Notes: generated from the letters alone by a model not told the origin. 64,000 nucleotides of DNA from Mytilisepta virgata (GCA_028015205.1 CM051514.1:43478150-43542149); one strand, 5' to 3'; shown: positions 37,001-52,000, counted from the stretch's first letter. Numbers and translations: made by a program.

Positions 37001-40000
37001 TGTCAGATTTTCGATATCTGTAACGGTTTTTGAGTTATTAGCAAAAAACAGCAATTTACCCCTATGTTCTATTTTTAGCAACAGTGGCCATGTTTTTCAT
37101 CGGATCAAAATAAATTGAGGATCGTTTGTAGAGGACATGTCATAGATCATTCCTATTAAGTTTTAAACCAATCGGCCCAGCGGTTTCAGAGGAGAAGATT
37201 TTTGAATGTTAAAATTTTGAAAATTTGACGAAAAAAGGGCAATAACTCCTAAATGGGTTTTGGAATTTCCTTCAAAATTTCAGGGTAGGTAGATCTCGTC
37301 ATGCTGATCAATTTTACCCCATCACAAATTTTCGATATCTGTAACGGTTTTTGAGTTATTAGCAAAAAACAGCAATCTACCCCTATGTTCTATTTTTAGC
37401 AACAGTGGCCATGTTTTTCATCGGATCAATATAAAATGAGGATCGTTTGTGGAGGACATGTCATAGAACATTCCTATTAAGTTTCAAACCAAACGGCCCA
37501 GCGGTTTCAGAGGAGAAGATTTTTAAAGAAAAGTTTACGACGGACGGACGGACGGACGGACGTACGGACGGACGAAAAGTGATGGCAAAACCTCACATGG
37601 CCTTTGGCCAGGTGAGCTAAAAATGAAATTTTAATCTCTTGTTTTTATCTATCAGTGGTAACAGCAGAGCAGGATTGTACCTCCAAAATTCCTGCCACCA
37701 CCCAGGCTTGCACCCAGAATCTCTCGCATGGCAGTCCACCACTCTACCAACTGAGCTAAAGAAGTAGTCCACTAGCACAGCTACTAGCTGGTTGTTATAA
37801 ACCTTTTACGCTTCTATAACTTACCCATAAATAAGATAAACACATTATACAGTTATGAAAGAATCAAAGCAAAGAAATACATGTAATATCAATATAAACC
37901 TACTTTTCTTTATCCCATCTACTTACATTAAAATGAGAAACAATGGAATAGTAACTGAGTCAGACACCAGCCATTTAAGGATTTCGCTCAATATTTGTAT
38001 CCTTATCTGTTGTCTAAATCCATCAAAAGCTTCAGTAGGTTTCTTGTCACTGAAAGGTCCACACATAACTCCAATGTCTTTTGTTCTACCTAACTGTATT
38101 ACCGTGTTGCTGTCAATGTACAAACAAAGGATTTTCGTTATCCCATGTAAATTGATAGGCATGAAAATAAATGTAGTATCTTGAAAACTTTCCATGTACA
38201 TACATGAAAGTCAGTATTCTCATAAAAATATCATACCAGCTATCATTTTTAACCTGAACAACGTGCCTAACAAAGTTTTTGTATGAATTTCATTAAATGT
38301 ATGAACAAATGTAAGTGGAAGTGAATAAAAGATAATTTTCCTTCAAATTTTTCATTTTCATGTACTGAATCACCATTTGGATTTCATTCTTTTTACTTCA
38401 AATCCATTCAAGTGCCGTAACATGATTTTTGGCAGAGTTATTGCCCTTTGAACTTTGAAATTTTGCTAAAATTGTCTTGTAAGCCCTCTCACGCCTACAT
38501 TTATTTGCAGTTTTTGATGAAATTCATATGGAAGAGGTATTTTGATGATATCTAAATCAAGTTCAAATTCAGTGTGGTACCATGATTTTTGGTGGATTAA
38601 TTGCCTTTTGAACTTTGAAATTTTGCTAAAATTGCCTACATTTATTAGCTGATTTTGATGAAATTCATATGGTAGAGGTGTTTCAAAGTTATGTGTAACA
38701 AGATCAAATTTGAATGTCATACAATAATTTCTGGTGGAGTAATTGCCCTCTGAACTTTGCAATTTTGCTAAAATTGCCTTGTTAGAGCTCTGACGCCTAC
38801 ATTTAGTTGCAGATTTTGATGAAATTTATATGGAAGATGTGTTTTGATAATAATTTCTATAAAGTTTGAATTCGAGTGCGGTAACGTGATTTTTTGCCCT
38901 TTGCGCTTTTGAATATTTTGGCAGTGTTTGTGTCTATCATGGATAAAAATTGTGTTGGATCTATTTAACTTTCTCCACTAAACGAAGTGTCATGTGGTGG
39001 GGGACGTTGGAACACTGTTCTTTCATTAGCATTGGAAGCCAAAAGACTGCCCTCTTTACAGCTGTACTTGCCAAACAAATGACTGAATTTTCATTAGAAA
39101 AACTAGTTCTACTTGTATGACTAAAATTTTAGATTAGAATTTAAATTTTCATTTTTCTTACCTGCCAACCACAACTGACACAGGAACTATGATGACCAGC
39201 AGAGTTGTCAACAGAAAACCCATTAGGAAAGCTGTGTTCCTAGACTGGTTCCATCTCTTTAAGGGTGGTTTACAGGTATATTTGATGATGTTATAGTTTA
39301 GAACAAAAAACACAAGGCTTGACCAAACTCCCAGAAGTGGCATTAGAGGACAAGCTATTGTCCCAACCTATAGAAAATAAAGATAATTTCCTAGTAAGTA
39401 AATTTATATCCACACATATCTATAATCTGAAATTTGGACATGTTTATTTAAAGAGGAGCAAGCCAATTTATGAGGGATGGGTGGTATCAATTAACTTGAA
39501 TTGGCATAAAGTAAAACCACAGTTTTATGTCTCCAATAATAAATGTATTTTGTGTTTTATTCCCAAACAAGAAGGTGTGTGAGAGAAGAAGACCAGATAT
39601 TCCTTCATTACCGATTGGAACCAGATCGTTTTTTTTTTTTTTTTTTTTTTTTGGGGGGGGGGGGGGGGAATCTGTTTACATAACAAGTAAAATCTAAAAA
39701 TATATCCTTAAAACAATATTTTTTTAGTAAATAAAAAAGTGATAAAAAAATTAATGAACCCATGTTAGTCCTTAAATGTGTAATTTACCCAAACTAATCC
39801 TTGTCTGTATATAAGTACCAATACTCCTGAGGATATTTCAAATTCTGATTTCTGTTTTAAGCATTTATACTTAGCTATACTCACAGAAAGCTTTACTATA
39901 GCCTGGAAAAAATGCGATTTTGATTTATCTTTAAACATCTGATATCTATAAAAATGTCTTAAGCTATTCTATTTACCGGTAAACTACATCCAAAGAGGAA

Positions 40001-43000
40001 AAACATAAATTTTCTGTTGGTCCTGTGGGCTTAAGTTTATTTCATTACCATTGGCGGTGAGCCTATTGTGGGGAAAGAATTCAGTTCTAACATTTTCACA
40101 CTGTTCTAGGTGGTAGGGGGTGTTAAATAGTTTTCCATAGGTAGGGTTGAGGGGGGGGGGCATAAAACACTTCTGATCAAGGTGGTGATAAGGGTTGTCT
40201 TAAACTTGCAGTATATGATATGGTGACCAACTCGTAACAGAAAATCCCCACACATACATGGTAAAGGTTTACTTTTATAGCTGTTCTTCATCTTTTTATA
40301 TACATGTATTATCTGTATTATAAAAGCAAACATGTAAATAATTATCATAGAACAGTTTCCTGACTTACATGAACAAGTGTATCCATGATAACCAATTTAT
40401 AAAATTCCTGACCAATCACTGTCCCTGTACATCCTCCAGTCTCCTATAATAATGAATGTCAATTAAATTTCAAAAGGTCCTGTAGGCAAAGCTCTGTTTT
40501 AAGCATAAAGTTCATATTTTGAGAGTGATCATATGTTATTAATATACAGTTGTATACAATTATCTTGGATGGCAAAATTAATTAGTTTTTTATCTCTCCG
40601 GTGCTATTTTGAAAAATACTGTTAATTCATTTTTTAATACAATTTATCGGGGCCTCGGTGGCCGAGTGGTCTAAGTAGTTCATCATGACTACTACCGATC
40701 ACTAGCCTGTCAACGCTGGGGTTGTGAGTTCGAATCTCACCTGTGGCGGGGTGTGTTCGACTCCGATCTTAATTGACAAGGATTGCCAATTTTCCTACCG
40801 AAGGTCGGTGGTTCTCTCCGGGTACTCCGGCTTCCTCCACCAATAAAAACTGGCCGCCGCGAAATGGCCAAAATGTGCTGAAAACGGCGTTAAACCCCAA
40901 CTAAACAAACAAACAATACAATTTATCAACTTACATTGTTCAGTGATAACTACTTTTTGTGCCATTTTAGTTCAATTTTTTTTTAATAATACAATATGAT
41001 AACGTATCTTTCTCATGCATAACAACTGATAACGATAATAATACAATATAACTTATCTTTCTCATGCATAACAACTGATAACGATAATAATACAATATAA
41101 CTTATCTTTCTCATGCATAACAACTGATAATGATAATAATACAATATAACTTATCTTTCTCATGCGTAACAACTGATAATGATAATAATACAATATGATA
41201 ACGTATCTTTCTCACGCATAACAACTGATTACGATAAATCTTCACATTATTTTGCTTTATTTCAAGATTCTAGGAATTTAATTCCATGTAAAATTATTTC
41301 CTAAGTGTGTTTATTCTATCCTAGTTAATTACATGAGTATTGCTACATAATCTGCTCTGAAGAACTTTTGAATCTTTTTCACAGCCAATATTTGTTCTGA
41401 ACAAATTTTGCAACCATAATTGTGAGTACTGTAAATTCGGAAATTATTGCGATGTTTTTATTATTGCGTAAAATGCAACAGGGTTTAATCGCAATAATTA
41501 AAATTTGATCTTGGAATTTTTTATATGAATGAAGTGGGATTTTTCAATATTGCAAAAATTAAAATCGCATTTTGGTCTAAAATGGCAAAATCGCAATAAT
41601 AAATACAAGCAATAATTTCTGAATTTACAGTATCTAAATAGGGTAATATGCACAGTTCATATCACATCTTTTACATCCAATGACATTCCAAAAATTTTGA
41701 AATTACTCTGCATATTGTCATATTTCCACCCAACCAATTGTTATGAATTTGACAGATAAGTGGGCATGTTTTTGCAAAATGCTTTATAAGTGTTTCATTG
41801 CCTCAATGTAATCACTAAAATAAAGTACAGGAATTTCCAAAACCAATTATCAGGAAAATATTGACTTTTTATTAAGCAATCAGGAAAACATTCATGTCTT
41901 GTTGAGGGATCTATTTGTGTTAAAATTACCAAAATCCAGTATTCCAGAAAACTGTAACATGTAGACAAACTTACTTCATTAGATTTCTTGTAAAGTGTAA
42001 CAAGAAGAGCAAACAAGTTGGCCATTCTGAGAATAAATATTCTGGACAGTGTGATGCTCAGTTCTGTTTTTCCAGACACATAATGTTCAAGTTTCCCTGG
42101 TAACTAAAATAATACAACAAAGTGAAAACATGTATTTGAATCCGCTTCATGTTAGTCGTTCATACTGTAACTGTAAAAAAATCAACAAGATGGATGGATG
42201 GATGAATTATTGTTTAACGTCCAGTGGCAACAAGGTGCATATCAGGACGAGAACATGTTGATATGATAATGAATATGATCCCGGCTTTGTACTAGACCGA
42301 CACAATAAGTCTGATTTTCAATGTGCTAGCTCACAAGGTAACTGTCTGCAGGAAGACATATCACCTCACTCGGACATATTATACTGACTCCGAGCCGACC
42401 AGTCTTTGTTCTTACTCCTAGGTGCGACGTGCTTGGCAGAGAAGCAGCAAATAGCAATTTTAATGTCTTTGGTTTGACCAGCCAGGGATCGAACCTACGA
42501 CCTTCTGCACTTGGGGCGAGCACGAGACCACCAAGGCAGTCAAATAATAACAATTCCAAAAGTCTATGTTTTGATGAAACTAAAATTTCCTTTGTTTCCT
42601 AGGATTTATTCAGCAATGTTTAACAGTTAATTTCTACTGAATGTTTGTAGATTTATACATTCCTTCTGTCAGGCTTAAGTTCATGTATTCTCTAGTCACT
42701 TTCATATTAGTTCACTCCTGGTTTTTATAGGACTTTGTGTTGTTCATTGGTTTTTAGTTTTCAGTGTTTATTTGTTGTGCTTGTGGTTGTTCATTTGTCT
42801 TCCCAGGTTTATCTGTCTAATGAATTGCTTTTTTTTTGGTTTGCTCCTTTATATAGGTATATTCGTCATCTTTCTTACTGTCTGGCTGAACTATGTGACA
42901 TCTGATACATCACACAATCTACAATCCAGAAACTTTATAATTATCAAGTCAGTCCAATGATCTACTACAAAGCTTAAGATTGTCCCACTAGCATAGTAAA

Positions 43001-46000
43001 TAAGGTAGTCATTAGCATAGTAAATAGGGTAGTCACAAGCATAGTAAATATGGTAATCACTAGCATAATAAATAGGGTAGTCACTAACATAATAAATAGG
43101 GTAATCATTAGCATAGTAAATAGGGTAGTCACTAGCATAGTAAATAGGGTAATCAATAGCATATTAAATAGGGTAGTCACTAGTATACTAAATAGGGTAG
43201 TCATTAGCATAGTAAATAGGGTAGTCACTAGCATAGTAATTAGGGTAGTCACTAGCATAGTAAATAGGGTAGTCACTAGCATAGTAAATAGGGTAGTCAC
43301 TAGCATAGTAAATAGGGTGGTTGATTACCAATATGTTCAATTTCTATAATTAACTCATAATAATAAACAAGGGAATTGAAGTTTGTTACAAAATCAACAA
43401 TAATCTATCTTCAGTTGCAGGATTCTTTTTGACTGAGTTTAAGAATTTCAGAATCTTGTTTTTAACCTAAATTAAGTTAACTGATATTAATATTTACAAT
43501 AATATTTCTAGTTTAAAAATTTCTAAAAATATTTTTATTACCATGGTAACAATCATTGGTATGATGATGTTGATTAAACTAAATATAATAGATGGCAGAT
43601 ATACAGCAAGAAAATCTTTACTTTCAGAAAATTTTCCATATATCACTAGCCATACAATAGTTCCACATCCTCCACCAATCAGAATACTGAAAAACAAAGA
43701 AAATATCCAATAAATTACATCCAGCTAAACAAAAGTCCTTCATCCCTTCTAATGCAATTAGTAAAAAATTGAAAAAAACAACATATTTATAATGATAGTA
43801 TTTCAATATCCCACACATTTCCATAATGCAATTATTTCTTATATTTTGTCTCAAATTAAACATTTAATAACTGACATTAATATTAGAAACCATAATTAAT
43901 TTGCATTTTGTGTCATTAAAAAAATACACAATCAGCTCTTCATGTAAGTACTATTCATTTTACATCTTTTCTGCTGCTTTCATTCAGCAACAATAGTTTT
44001 AAAAGTTATTGCCCTTGCTCTTCATACCAAGGTGAAGAACATGTACATAAATGTCATACAAAGAGGAATAATTTGAATTTAGAGTTGAAGTCTTGATCCG
44101 GAAATGACTTACGGAAAGGGGCTATACTACCAAACAAGGTAAACTTCTATCTAACAATATTGAAACCAGTGGAAGTTGGAAGTAATAAGAAATGACCTGC
44201 CTGCAAATTGTCACCTGCATTACTGCAGTACTTTTATTTTACAAAACTACTGTTTTATGCTCTTTGGCCTGGTTGTTGTCTCTTTGACACATTCCCCATT
44301 TCCATTCTCTATTCTAACGATAAGATTTTTTCAGACATTTGAAAATCCAGTACATAAAAGTTTTTTAAACAAATTCAATCGCTAAACTTAAAACAACTTA
44401 AAAAACAACAAAAATTTGTACAAAACAGAACAAATTCAAACATGATATTTTACACTGTTATAAGCCAGGCTAAACATCGCTGACAAAACAATTTAAACGT
44501 CTCTTTTCTATTTCTTTTCTTAGATTGTGCTCTTGCCCTTGCTTCTGACAAATTATCCTGATAAAAGATACACATACATGTCAACTATGCAGCAGAAAGT
44601 TGTTATGTTTAATAATGTAATTTTTGCCCATCAATAGACATTCTATGGTACCAATTTTGATCCACAGTAGACACAAATTTCTACAATTATGTCCCAGTTG
44701 TTCAAACGTTAACCAAAATTTTCAGTTTCAAATTTTCGCTTCCTTGATTATGCCTGAGGACTGAAAATTTTCTGATGGGTTAATCATGACTTTGTGTGTC
44801 CATGCAAAATTTCTGTAAAAGAAATATTATTTACCAATTGAAATAATTGAAAGTAAAAAAAGTGATTAACTATTCAACAACTGGGCACATGTCTACTGTC
44901 CCGTGCTCATGGCAGAAAAATGGAAGCCAGACACAATAAATCAATACCTTGTAGAACCGATTCAAATGTCTAAAAAGGACAGAGTATAAAAGAAGGAATA
45001 GCCTCCTTGGTTATAAAAGAAAAAAAAAATTTCACAGCTCAATTTTCAATTTATCTTTTCATCAGTGGTGCACAACGACAAACATTTGGACAATAAACCA
45101 GTGTATAGTGTGTTTATATCTTATAGGATTCAGTAGATTATATCAAATTGTTCAAATGAATACATTTTAATTTCAAAAATCCAGTGGAATATGGAAATAT
45201 TTTCATATGAATGGTTTTGTAAGGTTTGTCTGCAATTTGGGTAGGTATCTCCCAGTAGCTGTGAAAGAGGATAATCTTATTTTTTTAAAAAAAAGTTATT
45301 TAAAGTATCAAACTTTTTGATACCTTCAATGATAAAATGTATTTTATAATTGTTCAATACTTTTTCTCCAGCAGGTTTTCATGCATTTGAAGAAAATCTT
45401 AAAATTTCTTACTTTCTCCCTTATACCTTTCTTAAAGTTGACGACAGTTCTCTTAAAAATGTTCAGAGTATGGAGGCAATCCTGAAAAATGTACATGTAT
45501 ATGGATATGTGGAATTGACTGTCAATCATATTTGGAACAGCTTACTTTTTGGATAAAATTTACATGTAGTCTCTAAAGATGTTCACCATATCATTTTACC
45601 TTTGCTATGTGGTCATGTCATGACTTATACTAACCTTGAGTACACTCGATATTCCAAGGGTTAAATTTTCTGCTGCCATATGAGATGTTATACTGTGGTC
45701 CCAAGAGGAAAATAGAAGTGATGAAAACTTAAATCTATTGGAAAATGTAGCTGACTTTCCCCGGTCTGAGCCTCCTAGACTGTAAATAATATAAAAAAAT
45801 GTGGAAAAGCAACACAGTTATATATTTATTACCCTGTTTAATTCCATGTGATGTAACATATTGTCTCATTGAAACAATTATTATGTGTTTTAATTTTGTA
45901 AGCCACTTATAGATATACTGTTGAGGATGATCGCTGGTCTAATAGGAAATAAATAGGATTTGAAATAGGTGTTTTAGTTTGAGAGAACATATGAATAGTA

Positions 46001-49000
46001 AACAAATAAGCAAGAAAAAAATATAGGTTCATGTGCTCATTTTAGAGCTATAAAGCCTTGAAAATTTGCAGGAAATAGGTTTTCTCTGGATTTTTCATTG
46101 TCTTTGCACTGGCAACTTCAGTCTCTCAAAGATGTATGAAAAAATAAAAAGGATTTCATAAAATTTTGTCAATACCATTTTAAGGTATATATGATTGAAT
46201 TATAAAAGAAAAATTAGGGGTTCATGGGCAAAAAATTTAATGTTTAAGAAATGGATAAAACCCGAGAATTCCGAAAATCTGACAAAAAGCCCAACACATG
46301 ACCAGCGAGCATCCTTAATGTATAAAGTAAGAAATTTCTAATGGGATATTATTCCTATCACCATTAAAACCTTATCTCTATGTAACAATTATTATTCAGA
46401 TGTATAATGATTTTGGACTGCTAATTAAATCTTAATTTACATTTCGGTAAACAGTACAATGTATTTCAAATTATTTGATTTGCATTAAGGGTGGTACACA
46501 CTGTACAAACTCTTTCTAGCCTTCTTTTCAGTGTTAAAATATAATGCTTATAATGTTGTGCTGTGCAAATGTGTGTATACTTAATTCTAGGCCAAATAAA
46601 AGTCATTTCTTCCCTTCTAGAAGAAAAAACTGTTAAGAAGATGAGATGTTATTTTCTACATATTTTTTTTTTTTTTTACTTTGTTTTTAAGAAAAATGTC
46701 AGAATTTACAACAGAAGGCAGAGATCTACAATGATCCAATTGGCAACACTGAATAAAAATTGCAGGGATAGCATATTGACAAGTAGATAAAATTTTACTT
46801 ATTGAGTATGGCAAATGAACTGGCAAAGTAGGTCAAGTTTTACCTATTGAGTATGACAAATGAAATGCCAAAGTAGGTCAAATTTTACTCATTGAGTATG
46901 ACAATTACACTGCCAAGTAGGTCAAATTTTACCTATTGAGTATGACAAATAAACTGCCAAAGTAGGTCAAAACAATCATCATCAAGTAGGCTAAGGCAAG
47001 ATGGTAGAATCCATCTACTATCTCTGGATAACCTCCGTAAAACAACCAGGACTCCATTATAGCTCCCTACAAACAAAAATACATCATTTATCTAGTAATT
47101 AAGTACTTTCTATAAGCTGGCATGTTTTGAATACCTTTTGTTTGTTTTTGAACTCTTTTGATTTTTCCATTTCAAGATATAATTGTCACTGCACAATAAG
47201 TCCAAATTTATTGTTTATAATTTTACTTGCATGTTATCTAATATCTCAAAATAAGGCAAAAGGTTTTTGAAGTGAAATGGTCGCTTGAATTCAAATGTGC
47301 TCTTTTTTAAATTGTAGATAATTGATGTATTTCACTGTGTTCTCTTTCAACTTATGTATCATAATTTGACAAAATGCACACATCTTAAGCATTAACAAGA
47401 GTGGACACACTACATGTCTTGCCTGAGTATGCACATGGACACATAATATTGATTATCTGATACCCGACATTTTGCAAGTCTAAGGAAAATGTGTTAAAAG
47501 AAATTGAGGTCAAGGTCAAAAGGCAAGTGTCATACCGACATGTATCCACTAAGAACTATCTACTGACCAAATATGGTGGGTCTAGGTATTAAAGTTGCTG
47601 AGAAATGGATCTAATCTCGAAAATGTGACAAAGTCACCCAAGCATGCAATTGAGGTCAAAGTCCAGAGACAGGTGACAGACTTGCATGTACCCACTAAGA
47701 ACTATCTATAGAGCAAACACGGATGAGTCTAGGTATTACAGTTGCTTAAAAAAGGACTTAATCAAGAAATTTGGATGAAAGTCACTCAACCATGAAATTG
47801 AGGTCAAGGTCCAGAGACAAGTGTCAGACCGGCATGTACCCATCAAGAACTATCAATAGACCAAATACAGTGGGTATAGGTATTACAATTTCTGAGAAAT
47901 GGACTTAACCAAGAAAAAGTGACAAAGTCACTCAAGCATGAAATTGAGGTCAAGGTCAAAAGGCAGGTGTCAAACTGATATGTACCCACCAAGAACTATC
48001 TATTGACCAAATACAGTGGGTCTAGGTATTACAGTTTCTGAGAAATAGACTTAACCAAGAAAGAATTGACAAAGTCACTCGAGCATGAAATTGAGGTCAA
48101 GGTCCCAAGCCAGGTGTCAGAAGGGCATGTACCCACTAAGAACTACCTATAGACCAAATATGGTTGGCCTAGGTATTACAGTTGCTCAGAAATGGATTTA
48201 ACAACGAAACTTGGATGCAGATTTTAAATTCATGTTTGTAAAGTCAGTGAACCATTTAAATGAGGTCAGGGTCACAAGACAAGTATACTGCGGCAAACCT
48301 TATATGATAAGCTACCTTGTGGACCATAAATCTTAATTGCAGGTATTACATGTTCAAAGTTATTGAAGTTTTAAAAAGTTTATGTTGCTGCTGTCGCAGG
48401 AAAGTAATATCTATAACTCGCCTACTTGACTTTTCGTCACAGACGAGACAAAAACTGGTATCACAGAATATATTTACTCTAACATATTGGATACCACAAC
48501 CAACTTTCCACGTCACTGTAATCTCTATTCATTTTCTATTATTTTAGTTAACAAGAGGCTCCCAAGAGCCTGAAACACTCACCTGTAATTTTTTGTGCAT
48601 CACTATTTAATGTATACCGTCACATTTTTTGCCTTAATAAAAACATGGCAACAATTTCTGAATTCACAGAATTTTTTTTTAATGTTAAAGGGCAATACCT
48701 CCAATAATTAATGGTCTGACAGTTTGGAGGATAAAGCCTCTGAACAAAAACAAAACTCATTTAATACCATTTAATTTATTTCAAGTTATGCTCTAAACAT
48801 CTGTGACAATATGTCAGATCATTATTTTTACTGATAATTACTGTTTACATGTAAATAATCTTTCAAGGGCAAAAACTCTTATAAGGGGTCAATTGACAAT
48901 TTTGTAGATCTTACTTTGCTGAACATTTTGCTGTTTATAGTTTGTGTTTATCTATAATAATATTTTAGATAATATATAACCTGCAAACTTTCCTTAAAAT

Positions 49001-52000
49001 TAACAATTCAGGGGCAATAACCTGAAAATAGGTTGACTGATTCATCTGAAAATTTCATGGCAGGTAGATGTTGACCTCATAAACATTTTTACTTCTTGTC
49101 AGTTTTGCTACAGCTGCTTTAGTTTTTGAGATATGAGCCAAAAAGTGCATTTTTCACCTACATGTATGTTCTACTTTTAGCCATGGGAGCCATGTTTCTT
49201 GATTGAGAAAGAAAATACAAATTAACCTTTATACTAGATACCCTAAGTTTGGATGAAATTGATCCTGTAGTTTCAGAGGAGATATTGAAAGTTTAGAAAG
49301 ATGAGAAAACAAATGTGAACAAGCATTCTGACAGTATTGTGGTGCAATACAATGTCCACTACCGGCTTGAGATATCAGAAAACACGCAAAATCTCCTTAA
49401 GTATGTGAATCGGAGGAAGACATAGTGACAATTTAAGTGCAGAAAACTGATTATTTGCATGAATTTTCTAAGTCTTTGAACCATAACTCTGCAAAAAAAT
49501 CATTTGAACGGAACGAAATTCAAACTTGATCTCTAACTTGTCATTGTTTGTTTAGTTGGGGTTTTACGTTGTTTTCACCACATTTGGTTATTTTGTGGTG
49601 GCCAGTTTTTATTGGTGGAGGAAGTAGGAGTACCCGGAGGGAACTACTGACCTTTGGTTCGAAAATTGGCAATCCTTGTCAATTTAGAATGGAGTCGAAC
49701 ACAACCTGCCACAGGTGAGATTCGAACTCACAACCTCAGTGTTGACAGGCTAGGCTAGTGCTCATTAGTAGTCATGATGAACTACCTAGACCATTTGGCC
49801 ACCGCGGCCCAAACTTGTCATTGTAAAACTATAAACCAAATATCAAATCAATATCTTCAAGCATGATGAAAAAAAGTATGGAAAACTGATAATTTGCATG
49901 AATTTTTTAAGTCCGCAAACCATAATTCTGCAAAAAAATCATCAGACCAGAACAAAATTCAAATTTATATCAAGCAGGACAGAAAAAAAAAATGCAGAAA
50001 ACTGATTATTTGTGTGAATTTTCTAAGTCCAAGGACCATAACCCTGCAAAAAATCACCAGACAGAACAAAATTCAAAATTAATCTGTAACTGGTCATGAT
50101 CAAACTATGTACCAAATATCAAGTCAATATGTTCAAGCACAACTGAAAAAAGTGCAGAAAACTGATTTGCCGGACTGACGGATGGACAGACGATCGAACG
50201 GACAAATAGATGGACGGACAGATGGACCGAGTGCAAACCTAAAGTCCTCTATCGGCGAAGTGGAAAACTCCTATAATGGGTCAATATTCAAAATTTCCAT
50301 AAAAATAACAATTCAGGGGCAATAAACCAACAAAGGAATGACTGATTCATCTGAAAATTTCATGGCAGGTAGATCTTGACTTGCTGATCATATTTACCCG
50401 TCAGCTTGCTCTAAATGCTTTAGTTTTTGAGATATAAGCCAAAAACTGCAGTATACCCTATATGCTCTATTTTAAGCCATGTGAGCCATGTTGGTTGGCA
50501 GACGAGGTCATCCAACATATTTTTAAACTATATATACCTTAATAATGATTGTAGCCATGTTTGGTTCAATTTAGCCAAGTATTTTCAGAGGAGAAAATTT
50601 TTGTAAAAGTTAATGGATGACAGACGACGGACGCCAAGTGATGAGAAAAGCTCACTTGACCCTTTGGTCAATGAGGATATTTTTACCTCACCATCTATGA
50701 AGTTACTCCATTCTAATTCTAAGGAGATATTGTAGTTAAATGTCACAGCTGTTGGTATGACAACAAAACTCAGCCAGAATAGAGACAGGAACAAATTCAG
50801 CAGGATCACCCATCTAGTAAAAACAAAGAGTGAACCAATACCTGATCCAAAATTACCTGAAATTAGTAGCAAACATGGATGTGAAAACAAGAAAAACATA
50901 TATAGGAATGTCACAGTATATACATCTACTATGCATTAGTTTACTTTTACTTCAATTTTTGAGGTTAAAAAACATTTTTTTAATGAATTTTGTTGTTTTG
51001 TAATATCTAGATATTTTGTTGAATACCTAGCCCTTATATGCCACCTTATCTCTCACATGCATAACAACTGATAATGTCAAATATTCTCATTATTATTTTT
51101 TATTTAAAATATCCAAGAATGTGCTTCACTTTAATATTATTTTCATTCTGTGTTTGTTTAATTAAAGGTATCTAAATAATTGTAGCTGCAAAATCTCCTC
51201 TGAACTAATTTTCAATCTCTTTCACAGCCAATACTATTTTAGAACAGATTTTTCTACCATAATTGTACGTATATACATTTATATGGTGTAATACACACAC
51301 ATCAAAAACTCAGCATATTGTAAATAAAATGCTCCGCTGGGCACAGCTAGATACGACCGCAGATGTCGAACCCTGAATAGTTGGGGCAATTATGAACACA
51401 ACATTCAAGCTTGATACAATACTGAATTTGGATTGTGAATAAATATTTGACACAGCATAGGTTTCTGACACAGAATGAATGTTGTCTAAGAACTTAAAAA
51501 TTTTTAATTTACCTATTCAAACCATATCAGTGTTATTTGTTTTTATATATAAATCAGAAATAACCAATTTAAAATTTAAAATTGGGCACACATATCAATT
51601 TCTTGCTATTGCGCAATACTGTGTAATTGAAAATTTCTTCAAATATTTGACACATAATAGGTTTCTGACACAGAATAACTGAAATCAAAGAACTTAAAAT
51701 TGGTCATATGATTTGAAGTTATATTCAATTTTTTGCTTCTTGTGCAATACAATATGCTGTGGAGAATTGCCCCCCCCCCCCAAAAAAAAAATAATAATTT
51801 ACCCCTTTTTTTAGCTTTTGTGCAATACACTATGAAGTTGCACATTGACCCCCCCCTCCCAAAAAAAAAAAAAAAAAAAAACAATAAAATTTATTGTAAC
51901 CCCCCCCCCTTTTTTTGCTAAAAAAAATTTGAAATTTTCTTTTTAATTTATGAAATATGAAATGAGAAAAAATTACCCCCTCCCCAATTTCTCATTTACC

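Larger units (their letters stand above)
48550..50676 (+). mobile_element. family A-like element carrying nested insertions
   Basis: Starts AACAAGAGGCTCCCAAGAGC with ACTCACCTG and ends GACGACGGACGCCAAGTGATG, then hairpin CTCACTTGACCCTTTGGTCAATGAG. A family E element (about 49330-50275) interrupts its array, and that in turn is interrupted by a SINE (49545-49812). Confidence 0.65.

Noticed and set aside
37696..37770. Possible functional tRNA gene on the minus strand
   Set aside because: A box is good but the B box is degraded and the stems do not close; it behaves as a SINE head.
42974..43349. Two overlapping frames of about 100 codons on opposite strands
   Set aside because: Both are the 24-bp minisatellite read in an open phase.
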